This document shows positions 15,249 through 22,737 of a stretch of DNA of 35,560 nucleotides, piece after piece; positions within the stretch are counted from its first letter, which is position 1; every line of letters starts with the position of its first letter. This DNA comes from Halanaerobiales bacterium. Its GTDB lineage: Bacteria > Bacillota > Halanaerobiia > Halanaerobiales > Halanaerobiaceae. The DNA is taken from NCBI GenBank assembly GCA_016278485.1, contig JADQBT010000028.1, forward strand, positions 1-35,560, in the 5' to 3' direction. The translations under genes and the position numbers were made by a program. Below the pieces are notes generated by a model that was not told where the DNA came from, ran no database searches, and saw only the letters and a list, made by a program, of their open reading frames with translations.

Positions 15249-15998
15249 ATGAAAATTGATGCTATAATATTAGCTGGTGCCTTAAATAATAATGGATTAC
15301 AAAGTTGTGCTATTGAAAAATATGAAGCTCTAATTAAGATTGGCGGTAAGCCAATGGTTGAATACGTAGTAGAAGCAGTTAATGGAGCCCATCTGCTTGA
15401 TAAAAAAATTTTAATTGGTCCAATAGAAGATTTAAATTATCTTAAAAAAGATGTAGAATTTTTAATTTCATCTGGAGAAACGATGATTGATAGCATTTGT
15501 GCAGGCTTAAATATATGCCAAGATAGTGATTATATTCTGATAGTTACTTCTGATATCCCCCTGATTCGCTCTTTTATGATTGATGATTTTATTAAGCAAT
15601 CTTTAGGAACTGGTCAATCTGAAATATATTATCCAATTGTTTCTAAAGAGTGTAATGAAAGCAAATATCCTGGAGTTGAAAGAACTTATGTAAAGTTAAA
15701 TGCACAGGAGTTTACTGGTGGTAATTTAGCACTTATCAAACCTGCTATTATAGATGATTTATTAACTATGTTTACTAAAATGATTACCTGGCGAAAAAAG
15801 CCCTGGAAATTAAGTCAATTACTTGGGGTTAAAATGGTCTGGAAATACTTTTTTGGTCAATTGCAATTAAATGATGTAGAGCAAAGATTTAGCGAGGTAG
15901 TAAATCATCAAGCAAAAGCTGTAAAAATTAATTATCCAGAGATTGGGATAGATATTGATAAAAAAAGCGATTTAAACTTAATAAAAGCCGCAATTTAA
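15249..15998 (+). CDS. MobA-like nucleotidyltransferase family protein
   Basis: A 249-residue protein with an N-terminal NTP-transferase fold: IDAIILAGALNNNG, EALIKIGGKPMVEYVVEAV, then the metal-site aspartate region YILIVTSDIPLI. The usual LAGGxGxRM loop is altered to LAGALNNNGLQ, so nucleotide binding may differ from MobA, IspD or GlmU. The C-terminal half (TWRKKPWKLSQLLGVKMVWKYFFG) is basic and amphipathic and could touch the membrane; the protein ends with YPEIGIDIDKKSDL, typical of this family. AGGAGG precedes the ATG. It lies between ispE and purR with tight spacing, so it is cotranscribed. The substrate is unknown. Confidence 0.75.
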   Translation: MKIDAIILAGALNNNGLQSCAIEKYEALIKIGGKPMVEYVVEAVNGAHLLDKKILIGPIEDLNYLKKDVEFLISSGETMIDSICAGLNICQDSDYILIVTSDIPLIRSFMIDDFIKQSLGTGQSEIYYPIVSKECNESKYPGVERTYVKLNAQEFTGGNLALIKPAIIDDLLTMFTKMITWRKKPWKLSQLLGVKMVWKYFFGQLQLNDVEQRFSEVVNHQAKAVKINYPEIGIDIDKKSDLNLIKAAI

Positions 15999-16011
15999 AA
16001 GGAGGTAGAGT

Positions 16012-16815
16012 ATGGACGACTTCAAACCAGCAGCAAGACTTTCAATTATAATGGGAATTTTAGTAGAAAATCCAGGCCAATTATTTTCACTTGGTGATTT
16101 TGCCGAAAGATTTTCAGTAGCCAAATCGACATTAAGTGAAGATATTTCGCGGTTAAAATATATCTGTAAAAGCCAATACTTAGGAGAAATAGAAACTGTT
16201 ACTGGTGCCGCAGGAGGGATCAAATATGTCCCCTTGCTTGCTAAAAAAGATGAAAATCAAATATTAAAAAAAATTGCGGATAAAATAAAAGACCCTGCCC
16301 GTATTTTACCTGGTGGTTTTCTATATATGACTGATATCATTTTTTCTTCCAAAATATCCTGGCAAATTGCCAAAATATTTGCCACCAGATTTAAGAATAT
16401 TAAACCTGATTATGTTATCACAGTTGAAACTAAAGGTATTCCACTAGCGATGATGACTGCTAGGGCTTTTTCAGTGCCAGCAATCACTATTAGACGCAAT
16501 CATAAAGTTACTGAAGGAGCTGTTTTATCAAATTATTATTTTTCAGGCTCCTCAAAAAAAATACAGACAATGTCCTTAGCTAGGCGTGCATTAAAACCAG
16601 GTGCAAAGGTGCTGGTTATTGATGATTTTATGAAAGCAGGAGGAACTGCAAAAGGAATATTAGATCTTATGGAAGAATTTAAGGTTGAAGTTGTTGGTAC
16701 GGGTGTTATGATAGCAACTGCAACACCAGAGAAGAAATTAATTGATGAATACCTCACATTATTTACTCTAACAAGAGTTGATGAAAAAGAAGGTGTTATT
16801 GAAATTAATTATTAA
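16012..16815 (+). CDS. purR: Purine operon repressor PurR (Gram-positive type)
   Basis: A 267-residue repressor of purine synthesis and salvage genes, released from DNA by PRPP. An N-terminal winged helix (about 1-75: LSIIMGILVENPGQLFSLGDF, FSVAKSTLSEDI) is followed by a phosphoribosyltransferase-like domain. The PRPP loop VLVIDDFMKAGGTA (about 200-213) is intact. Start ATG 16012 has AAAGGAGGTAGAG before it. The gene follows the nucleotidyltransferase by 13 bases. In B. subtilis yabJ and spoVG come next; here a convergent ATPase gene overlaps the purR end by 11 bases and spoVG lies about 4.6 kb away. Confidence 0.95.
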   Translation: MDDFKPAARLSIIMGILVENPGQLFSLGDFAERFSVAKSTLSEDISRLKYICKSQYLGEIETVTGAAGGIKYVPLLAKKDENQILKKIADKIKDPARILPGGFLYMTDIIFSSKISWQIAKIFATRFKNIKPDYVITVETKGIPLAMMTARAFSVPAITIRRNHKVTEGAVLSNYYFSGSSKKIQTMSLARRALKPGAKVLVIDDFMKAGGTAKGILDLMEEFKVEVVGTGVMIATATPEKKLIDEYLTLFTLTRVDEKEGVIEINY

Positions 16816-17881
16816 ATACTTCTTTAATTAGTTTTTGTGTTAATGTATTAATGCCATTAAAATCCATTGCTTCAATATAAAAAGTTTCAAGTTCATCATG
16901 TTTTCTATGAGCTAAATCAAGTGCATTAGTAGCTTTTTGTTGTTGTATTTGAGCTTCTGTCCTGAGGGCGGAAGCTTTTGTATTTAGATTATTATTATCG
17001 ATAGAGCTTAAGTTGTATTTTGTACATTTGTTATTTTGAGAATAGTCATGTGGCAGTGCATTATGATATATATATGATACTTTTCTGTCTTCAATATAGA
17101 TAGCTTCATAATTTTCAGGAATTAAGGGGTCATGTAAAATTAATTGCTGAAAGTTTTCCTGACTATATTTATTTGAAATAGTTTTTAATAATTTTGAGAC
17201 AGGACCATTTAGAGGAGCGTTTAATAAATATACTTTTTCTGATTTTTGTATTATTTCAGAAAGATAGGTTATCCGACCAACGGGTGTATTAGCTGAACTA
17301 AATAGATGTCTATCTTTTGGTTTTGCATTTTCAGTTGGGGATGATACATATACCTGATTAAGTAGTTCTTTAGTAAGTTTATTATATAAGCGGTTATTAA
17401 TTTTGTTTTCTAAACTTTTATTACCAGCATTAATTAAAAGGGCGCTGATTTTTAAATATTGATAAGCTAATTCAAAACTCTCAGCAATTTCTCTTGTTAG
17501 CTCCATTATTTCTTGTTTATTTTTTCTAAGTAAGTGTTTATCCCAAAATTGTCCTAAATTAATAATGTTTTCATGAGCACCCGGGAAAGAAGGATCTATC
17601 AGATGGGGTGCTGTACCGTCAAAAATTGCAGTTTTCAAATCAGGTAAGACAACTCCATCAAGAGATTGAGAATCTGAAGAACACCAATGTTTTTCTACAG
17701 GCATATTTAGCTGTTCAGCTTGATTAGCAATCTTTTTCATAAGTGTTGATTTGCCTGTACCCGGCCCCCCTTTAATAATAAAAATACTATCAGCTTGCCA
17801 GGGTAAAAATTCATAAAGTGAGTAAAAACCTTCACCAGTATTATTGCCTGGAAAGTAATTATTAACATAAAATTCCATCAT
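16805..17881 (-). CDS. PRK06851-like P-loop ATPase with degenerate second half
   Basis: A 358-residue cytosolic protein. The N-terminal half has a clear Walker A (KGGPGTGKSTLMKKI, Lys44) and family landmarks HWCSSDSQSLDGVVLPDL and FDGTAPHLIDPSFPGA. As I recall, family members have two P-loop halves; here the second (about residues 190-280) keeps the layout (EKVYLLNAPLNGPVSKLL at 215-232) but lacks the glycines and lysine of a P-loop. The frame is intact, so this looks like evolved loss, not a frameshift. The function of the family is unknown to me. The start is uncertain between two adjacent ATGs (17881 or 17878) after AAGGTGGG. It converges on and overlaps purR by 11 bases and diverges from glnR. 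Confidence 0.7.
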   Translation of the reverse strand: MMEFYVNNYFPGNNTGEGFYSLYEFLPWQADSIFIIKGGPGTGKSTLMKKIANQAEQLNMPVEKHWCSSDSQSLDGVVLPDLKTAIFDGTAPHLIDPSFPGAHENIINLGQFWDKHLLRKNKQEIMELTREIAESFELAYQYLKISALLINAGNKSLENKINNRLYNKLTKELLNQVYVSSPTENAKPKDRHLFSSANTPVGRITYLSEIIQKSEKVYLLNAPLNGPVSKLLKTISNKYSQENFQQLILHDPLIPENYEAIYIEDRKVSYIYHNALPHDYSQNNKCTKYNLSSIDNNNLNTKASALRTEAQIQQQKATNALDLAHRKHDELETFYIEAMDFNGINTLTQKLIKEVFNN

Positions 17882-17939
17882 ATCCCACCTTTTTATTTAA
17901 TAGTTACTATATCAGTATATGTAAGAAGATAAAATGCGT

Positions 17940-17956
17940 TCTTAAAAAACCTAACA
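17940..17956. promoter_or_regulatory. Candidate GlnR operator upstream of glnR-glnA
   Basis: TCTTA-N7-TAACA matches the known GlnR/TnrA box TGTNA-N7-TNACA at seven of eight fixed positions (C in place of G). It ends 5 bases before the -35 box of the glnR promoter, a location suited to repression. A second dyad, ACATGA (17954-17959) with TCATGT (17968-17973), surrounds the -35 box but does not fit the GlnR pattern. Confidence 0.5.
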
Positions 17957-17961
17957 TGAAG

Positions 17962-17990
17962 TTGACATCATGTGATTGTCTTGCTATAAT
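17962..17990 (+). promoter_or_regulatory. Consensus sigma-A promoter of glnR-glnA
   Basis: TTGACA (17962-17967) and TATAAT (17985-17990) with exactly 17 bases between them. Both hexamers are perfect; transcription should start about 20 bases before the GGAGGAGAGG ribosome binding site of glnR. Confidence 0.9.
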
Positions 17991-18022
17991 TACGTTATAA
18001 ATTACTGGAGGAGAGGGTAATT

Positions 18023-18424
18023 ATGCCTAATGCAAAAAAAATACCAATGCGTGAGGTGCGTGAAAGGACTGACCTGACTTCAAGACAAATTAGATATTAT
18101 GACCAACTTAATCTAATTTTTCCCGAGAGAACTTCGGGTAATCAGCGTCTTTTTTCTGAAGATGATATCAAGAGGTTATTAAAGATTAAAGAGTTAATTA
18201 AACAAGGTTATGCCATTGACAAAATAAGAGAAAAAATAAAACCTCCTCTGAGTAAAAATAAGAGTATAAAAGAGAATAAAACTTATACTGAACCAATGAA
18301 AGAAGAAAAATATTTTCGTGGTGATAGATTGAATTCTCTTTACCCGGTTTCAGATAGGTCTACTTTAATTAGGAAACTTGATGCACGTAAAAAGGATAAG
18401 AAGAAAGAGGAGGAGAGCAATTGA
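18023..18424 (+). CDS. glnR: MerR-family glutamine synthetase repressor GlnR
   Basis: A 133-residue regulator. The MerR-type DNA-binding domain occupies about residues 7-75 ([20 protein letters not shown] ... [22 protein letters not shown]), with the GlnR/TnrA hallmark [15 protein letters not shown]-x-P-x-R. The C-terminal part is short, lysine-rich and probably disordered, like the GlnR tail that responds to feedback-inhibited glutamine synthetase. Directly upstream of glnA and overlapping it by four bases (TTGA), as in the glnRA operon of Bacillus. Autoregulation is suggested by the candidate operator at 17940-17956. Confidence 0.9.
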   Translation: MPNAKKIPMREVRERTDLTSRQIRYYDQLNLIFPERTSGNQRLFSEDDIKRLLKIKELIKQGYAIDKIREKIKPPLSKNKSIKENKTYTEPMKEEKYFRGDRLNSLYPVSDRSTLIRKLDARKKDKKKEEESN

Positions 18425-19749
18425 AATATACAAAAGAAGTAATATTAGAACAGGCAAAAAAATTAAATGTTGAGTTTATTAGGCTACAGTTTGTTGACAT
18501 CTTAGGAATAATTAAAAATGTTGCTATTACCATCGAACAATTACCAACTGCGCTTGATGGCAAAATAATGTTTGATGGGTCTTCGATTGAAGGTTTTACT
18601 CGTATTCATGAATCAGATATGTATTTGAAACCTGATTTTGCTACCTTTACTGTTTTTCCTTGGAAAACCGGAGAGAGTAGAGTGGCACGCTTTATGTGTG
18701 ATATTTATACTCCGGAAGGTGAGCCATTTGTTGGTTGTCCCCGCGGAACATTAAAGAAAGTAATTGCAGAAGCGAAAGAGCTTGGTTATGCTATGTTTGC
18801 TGGCCCTGAACCAGAATTTTTTCTTTTTGAAAAGGATGCTAAGGGAGATCCAACTACAATTACCCATGATCAAGGTGGATATTTTGATCTTTCCCCAGTA
18901 GATATGGGAGCTAATGCAAGAAGGGATATTGTACTTGCATTGAAGAAAATGGGATTTGATGTTGAGGCTGCCCACCATGAAGTGGCTCCTGGGCAACATG
19001 AAATTGATTTTAAATATACTGATGCACTAAGAACAGCTGATAACATTGCAACTTTTAAATTTGTCACAAAGGTAGTTGCGCTTGAACATGGATTGCATGC
19101 TACATTTATGCCGAAGCCTATTTATGGTGAAAATGGATCTGGTATGCATGTACACCAATCTTTATACCAGGGTAAGGAAAATGCTTTTTATGATCCTAAT
19201 GATGATTTACAGTTAAGTGAAATAGCTTATCATTATATTGGTGGCCTATTAAAACATGCTCCAGCCTTAACAGCAATTACTAATCCAACTATTAATTCTT
19301 ATAAGAGATTAGTGCCTGGTTATGAAGCGCCGGTCTATATTTCCTGGTCAACTAGTAATAGAAGTGCATTAGTACGTGTTCCATCTGCCCGGGGTCATGG
19401 AACCAGGTTGGAACTTAGAAATCCTGACCCAGCTGCAAATCCTTATCTGGCAATGGCAGTGATGCTAAAAGCTGGTCTAGATGGAATTAAAAACAAAATT
19501 GAACCCGGTGAGATAACCCTTGATAATATTTATGATATGTCATATAGCGAAAGATTAGATAGGGGTATTGATAGTCTGCCTGCAAATATAATTGAAGCTG
19601 TAAATTATCTTAAAGAGGATAGTATTTTGAGAGAAACCCTGGGAGAACATATTTTTAGTCATTTTGTTGAAGCAAAAGAGATTGAGTGGTCAGTATATAG
19701 AAAACAAGTACATCAATGGGAATTAGATCAATATCTTTTGACATATTAA
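18421..19749 (+). CDS. glnA: Glutamine synthetase type I
   Basis: Makes glutamine from glutamate, ammonia and ATP; a dodecameric cytosolic enzyme. 442 residues, the size of the short GSI-alpha form typical of Firmicutes, which is controlled by feedback inhibition and GlnR and not by adenylylation. Visible signature regions: [27 protein letters not shown], the ATP/metal motif [11 protein letters not shown], and [17 protein letters not shown]. The start is TTG 18421 within the glnR stop (AGGAGGAGAGCAATTGA), so translation is coupled. A 15-bp tandem repeat overlaps the stop codon, and a hairpin lies 67 bases downstream. Confidence 0.97.
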   Translation: MKYTKEVILEQAKKLNVEFIRLQFVDILGIIKNVAITIEQLPTALDGKIMFDGSSIEGFTRIHESDMYLKPDFATFTVFPWKTGESRVARFMCDIYTPEGEPFVGCPRGTLKKVIAEAKELGYAMFAGPEPEFFLFEKDAKGDPTTITHDQGGYFDLSPVDMGANARRDIVLALKKMGFDVEAAHHEVAPGQHEIDFKYTDALRTADNIATFKFVTKVVALEHGLHATFMPKPIYGENGSGMHVHQSLYQGKENAFYDPNDDLQLSEIAYHYIGGLLKHAPALTAITNPTINSYKRLVPGYEAPVYISWSTSNRSALVRVPSARGHGTRLELRNPDPAANPYLAMAVMLKAGLDGIKNKIEPGEITLDNIYDMSYSERLDRGIDSLPANIIEAVNYLKEDSILRETLGEHIFSHFVEAKEIEWSVYRKQVHQWELDQYLLTY

Positions 19750-19775
19750 TTATATTTCAATTAATTATATTTCAA
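19746..19775. repeat. Tandem 15-bp direct repeat across the glnA stop codon
   Basis: Bases 19746-19760 (TTAATTATATTTCAA) are repeated exactly at 19761-19775. The first copy contains the glnA TAA. It looks like a local slippage duplication; no function is evident. Confidence 0.8.
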
Positions 19776-19815
19776 GTTTACAAATCTATAAAAAAATATT
19801 ATAATAAAGAAGATA

Positions 19816-19841
19816 AAAGCAGGTGGAGTTCCATCTGCTTT
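19816..19841 (+). terminator. Hairpin after glnA, possible terminator
   Basis: AAAGCAGGTGGA (19816-19827) pairs with TCCATCTGCTTT (19830-19841), one G-T wobble, two-base loop on paper (in practice the inner pair will open). The following TATTATGTT is a poor T tract, so termination may be partial, allowing read-through into the transporter gene. Confidence 0.5.
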
Positions 19842-19863
19842 ATTATGTTAAGGGGTGATTGCT

Positions 19864-20391
19864 TTGTCACGAAGATCAAATATTAGGGAACAATTGTTAG
19901 AATTGAATTGGAAAAAAATGAATACGCGAGTACTTTCATTTATGGCGTTATTTGTTGCTTTTACTGCTGTGGCTACATATTTACATATACCTGGTCCGAG
20001 TAGTTCATATTTTAATCTAGGAGAAGTGGCAATTTATACTATTGCTCTAACTTTTGGTGCTAGAGCTGGTGGAATTGCTGGTGCTACTGGCTCTGCTTTG
20101 ATGGATATTATTTTAGGTTACTCAATCTGGGCACCCTTTACTTTCATAATTAAAGGGCTTGAAGGGTGGATAGTAGGTAGAATATCTCAAAAAGGAGATT
20201 GGAAATACAATTTGATAGCTATTATGGTAGGTGGTAATCTAATGATTGCTGGTTATGCAGTGGCTAAAGCAATGTTATTGAGTTGGGCGGTAGTTTTACC
20301 TGAAATTGGCATTGACTTTGCTCAAATGCTAATTGGTGGTATTATTGCATTCCCATTATCACACCATTTAGATAACTATTTCAGGAAGTGA
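19864..20391 (+). CDS. ECF transporter substrate-binding (S) component
   Basis: A 175-residue membrane protein with about five to six hydrophobic segments. GPSSSYFNLGEVAIYTIAL, FGARAGGIAGATGSALMDIILGY and FIIKGLEGWIVGRI are the pattern of small S-components (ECF-ribofla_trS-like group) that bind a vitamin and dock to a shared energising module. TTG 19864 is chosen over GTG 19855 because the latter sits in the AAGGGGTGATT binding site. The vitamin is unknown. The next gene, an AIR-synthase-like protein, starts 4 bases after its stop, so the two are likely functionally tied. The ATPase/EcfT genes are not in the window, as is usual for group II ECF systems. Confidence 0.8.
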   Translation: MSRRSNIREQLLELNWKKMNTRVLSFMALFVAFTAVATYLHIPGPSSSYFNLGEVAIYTIALTFGARAGGIAGATGSALMDIILGYSIWAPFTFIIKGLEGWIVGRISQKGDWKYNLIAIMVGGNLMIAGYAVAKAMLLSWAVVLPEIGIDFAQMLIGGIIAFPLSHHLDNYFRK

Positions 20392-20395
20392 TATT

Positions 20396-21388
20396 TTGGA
20401 AATTGGAAAATTAGCTGGAAAAAAATTGAAAGATTTAATATTAAATAAGCTAGAACATTTTAGAGATGACGTTATAGTACCTGCTGGCCCAGGAGAAGAT
20501 AGTTCTGTTATTGATTTTGGTGATAGGCTGTTAGTTATGTCATCTGATCCTATAACCGGAGCAGGAAAAAATGCGGGTTATCTGGCAGTTAATATAGCCT
20601 GTAATGATATAGCAGCTACTGGGGCAGAACCAATCGGTATTCAAGTGATTCTGTTGTTACCGCCGTCTATGAAAGATCAAGAGGTAAGTGAACTAATGGA
20701 GGAATTAGTTAGATCCTCACGTGAACTTAATGTAGAAATTTTGGGAGGCCATACGGAAATACTTGATATTGTAACCCGGCCGATTATCAATATTACTGCA
20801 ATTGGACAGGCTAAAAAAAATCAATATTTGGCAAGTAGATGTGCTAAAGAAGGCGATATCCTGTATGCAACAAAAGGGATTGGTCTTGAGGGTGCATATA
20901 TATTAGCCAATGATTTTACAGAGTTGCTCCTTGAAGCTGGTGTTGAACAAAAAGTAATTATTGAAGCACAGGAATTTGCTAACAAGATAAGTGTAATCGA
21001 AGATAGTCAGATTGCAGTTGCCAATGGTGCAAGAGCACTTCACGATATTACTGAAGGAGGTCTTTATGGAGCTGTTTATGAATTGGCTCAGGCTGCTGGA
21101 CTTGGGTTTGAGTTAGATTTAAGCAACGTTAAGGTTCCTTCGGCGGTAAAAACGATAACTGATAAACTGGGGCTTGATCCGGCCGGTTTGATTTCATCAG
21201 GAAGTCTTTTGATAGCTGCAGCAGCAGATAAGGATTTAATAAGTCATTTTCGTAATGCCGGGATAGAGATATTTGCACTTGGTAAACTTACGAAATCTGG
21301 ATATTATATAACTAAAAACCAGAGAAAAGAAAGATTCCATTTACCTGAGAAAGACGAATTATGGAATTTTATGGATAAAAATTGCTAA
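20396..21388 (+). CDS. AIR-synthase-related protein (PurM/HypE/ThiL superfamily)
   Basis: A 330-residue, two-domain protein of the PurM-like ATP-binding fold. Seen: AGPGEDSSVIDFGDRLLVMSSDPITGAG, then YLAVNIACNDIAATGAEPIGIQV (metal and nucleotide region), GGHTEI, and in the second domain HDITEGGLYGAVYELAQAAG and GLDPAGLISSGSLLIA. These match HypE-like members annotated as AIR synthase family. It lacks the C-terminal cysteine expected of a true HypE, and no hydrogenase genes are near. The start is TTG 20396 with an AGGAAGTGA site inside the preceding gene. Being joined to an ECF S-component, a kinase or cyclase role in cofactor salvage (ThiL-like) is conceivable, but that is only inference. Confidence 0.75.
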   Translation: MEIGKLAGKKLKDLILNKLEHFRDDVIVPAGPGEDSSVIDFGDRLLVMSSDPITGAGKNAGYLAVNIACNDIAATGAEPIGIQVILLLPPSMKDQEVSELMEELVRSSRELNVEILGGHTEILDIVTRPIINITAIGQAKKNQYLASRCAKEGDILYATKGIGLEGAYILANDFTELLLEAGVEQKVIIEAQEFANKISVIEDSQIAVANGARALHDITEGGLYGAVYELAQAAGLGFELDLSNVKVPSAVKTITDKLGLDPAGLISSGSLLIAAAADKDLISHFRNAGIEIFALGKLTKSGYYITKNQRKERFHLPEKDELWNFMDKNC

Positions 21389-21393
21389 ACCAC

Positions 21394-21422
21394 TTGAATA
21401 GAATTGTAAAATAGAGTATAAT
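21394..21422 (+). promoter_or_regulatory. Promoter of spoVG
   Basis: TTGAAT (21394-21399), 17-base spacer, TATAAT (21417-21422), a strong sigma-A-type promoter, about 29 bases before the AGGGTGGTGA site. In B. subtilis spoVG uses sigma-H; no clear sigma-H pattern was recognised here. Confidence 0.65.
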
Positions 21423-21465
21423 ATAAGCAATAAATGTAAAATTATACCAAAGGGTGGTGAAATTG

Positions 21466-21726
21466 TTGCAAATAACTGATGTGAGAGTATTCCCAGTGGA
21501 GAGTCAGAAAAACATGATTCGGGCTTATGCGACAGTAACATTCGAGGATGAATTAGTTGTGCGTGATGTACGTGTCATTGAAGGAAAGAATGGCCTTTTT
21601 TTATCAATGCCTGCTAGAAGAAAAAGGAATGGTGAGTTCCAGGATATTTGTTTTCCATTAACTGCTGAATTTCGTAAAACAATCGAGACAGCAGTACTGG
21701 GAAAGTACACAAAAGAAGTTGCTTAA
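21466..21726 (+). CDS. spoVG: Septation/sporulation regulator SpoVG
   Basis: A small RNA/DNA-binding regulator that affects septation, sporulation and wall metabolism. After TTG 21466 the product begins MQITDVRVFPVESQKNMIRAY and continues with ASVTFEDELVVRDVRVIEG-like strand order (here ATVTFEDELVVRDVRVIEG), then GLFLSMPARR and FPLTAEFRKTIETAVL, the complete SpoVG core of about 86 residues. Upstream in-frame GTG and TTG codons at 21454 and 21463 are possible, but the chosen start gives the conserved N-terminus and 7-8 bases from AGGGTGG. A terminator follows directly, so it is transcribed mainly alone, while in Bacillus it is cotranscribed in the purR-spoVG region. Confidence 0.93.
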   Translation: MQITDVRVFPVESQKNMIRAYATVTFEDELVVRDVRVIEGKNGLFLSMPARRKRNGEFQDICFPLTAEFRKTIETAVLGKYTKEVA

Positions 21727-21736
21727 TAATGTTCTC

Positions 21737-21763
21737 TGGCCACCAGTAAATGGTGGCCATTTT
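21737..21763 (+). terminator. Intrinsic terminator of spoVG
   Basis: TGGCCACCA (21737-21745) pairs perfectly with TGGTGGCCA (21751-21759), five-base loop, followed by TTTTGTTT. Confidence 0.85.
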
Positions 21764-21782
21764 GTTTGATATAACGTTAATC

Positions 21783-21811
21783 TTGACAAAATTATTTTTC
21801 TCTGTTATACT
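21783..21811 (+). promoter_or_regulatory. Sigma-A promoter before the HhH-DEDDy gene and glmU
   Basis: TTGACA (21783-21788), 17-base spacer, TATACT (21806-21811). With the preceding terminator it separates spoVG from the following operon and gives a leader of roughly 50-60 bases. Confidence 0.75.
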
Positions 21812-21878
21812 TCTTACGATTAAAGGTTTATAATATAGTAATAAGAGATAATTTTACCAGGATTTGAGGCGAGCTATT

Positions 21879-22718
21879 ATGCAACCTTATGTTATGGCTA
21901 GTGACCTTTATCAATTTAAACTTGCTTTAATTTTAGGCAGAGGCAAAAGATTAAAAAAATTACTACGGAAGTATCCTACGGAAAGAAAATTTAAAAATGC
22001 TACCAAAAAGGAAATTGCTAAAGTAGTCGGTATTAAAGATATTAATTCAGAGACAATAAAAAAATTGCAAGAAATTGATATCTTATATGATGAGTTAGTA
22101 ACTTTTCAGCCGCAAGCTAATTGGAGTAAAAAACCAGATGCAAATATAATTATGGGCATAGATACAGAATATTTTAAAAGTGGTCTTGACTCAATCCAGT
22201 TTGTGATTATGGAAAGACTAAGTGTCTTAAAGGCTGGTTTTATTTTTACTAATCAACAACTTGCCCCTTCTGTAAGTCAAATTAAAGGCATAAAGATGCT
22301 GCAAAGTGTAATTGCAGAATACAAACCAGAGCTAATTGTAGGGCATAATTTCAATTCAGATATTACTATTCTTGAAAAAGCGGCAGGCGAGAAACTTCCT
22401 GAACTACATTTTTATGATGATACTATGGATCTTTTGAGTCTTAGTAATCTTTCTCATATAATTGGGAGTGCAAGTTTAAATGATGCTGCGAAAAGATTGT
22501 TTAATTTTGAATCTATAGGTTTATATTCCGCTTACACAGATCCTGTTCTTTTAATTGAATATGGAATAAAAGATGCGATTTTTCCTATTTTAATAAGGGA
22601 ATATATTATAAATGGTCAACTTGATAGACAAAAAATAGTTATTCAGGTTGATCAACTGATTGCAGAAGAAAACCGAAAACTTTTGGATAAAAATTTTTTT
22701 AAATTACAGATTAGTTAA
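21879..22718 (+). CDS. Predicted 3'-5' exonuclease-like protein: helix-hairpin-helix plus DEDDy RNase-H fold
   Basis: A 279-residue basic protein not present at this locus in Bacillus. Residues about 41-66 (ATKKEIAKVVGIKDINSETI) resemble a helix-hairpin-helix nucleic-acid-binding motif. Residues 92-240 carry the three exonuclease motifs in order: ExoI IMGIDTEYF (Asp95, Glu97), ExoII VGHNFNSDITIL (Asn157, Asp161) and ExoIII YGIKD (Tyr228, Asp232), a YxxxD site that defines the DEDDy class. This suggests a metal-dependent 3'-5' exonuclease on DNA or RNA, but I do not recognise the family. ATG 21879 follows GAGGCGAG; an upstream TTG at 21864 is in frame. It has its own promoter, and glmU starts 19 bases after its stop, so the two are cotranscribed. 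Confidence 0.7.
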   Translation: MQPYVMASDLYQFKLALILGRGKRLKKLLRKYPTERKFKNATKKEIAKVVGIKDINSETIKKLQEIDILYDELVTFQPQANWSKKPDANIIMGIDTEYFKSGLDSIQFVIMERLSVLKAGFIFTNQQLAPSVSQIKGIKMLQSVIAEYKPELIVGHNFNSDITILEKAAGEKLPELHFYDDTMDLLSLSNLSHIIGSASLNDAAKRLFNFESIGLYSAYTDPVLLIEYGIKDAIFPILIREYIINGQLDRQKIVIQVDQLIAEENRKLLDKNFFKLQIS

Positions 22719-22737
22719 AAGGGGGCAGTCTAAATAA

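Noticed and set aside
17220-17240. Frameshift or assembly error explaining the lost P-loop in the ATPase
   Set aside because: The reading frame is continuous with sensible flanking pattern on both sides; divergence is the simpler explanation.
20396-21388. Genuine HypE hydrogenase maturation factor
   Set aside because: The C-terminal cysteine motif of HypE is missing and there are no hydrogenase genes in the window.
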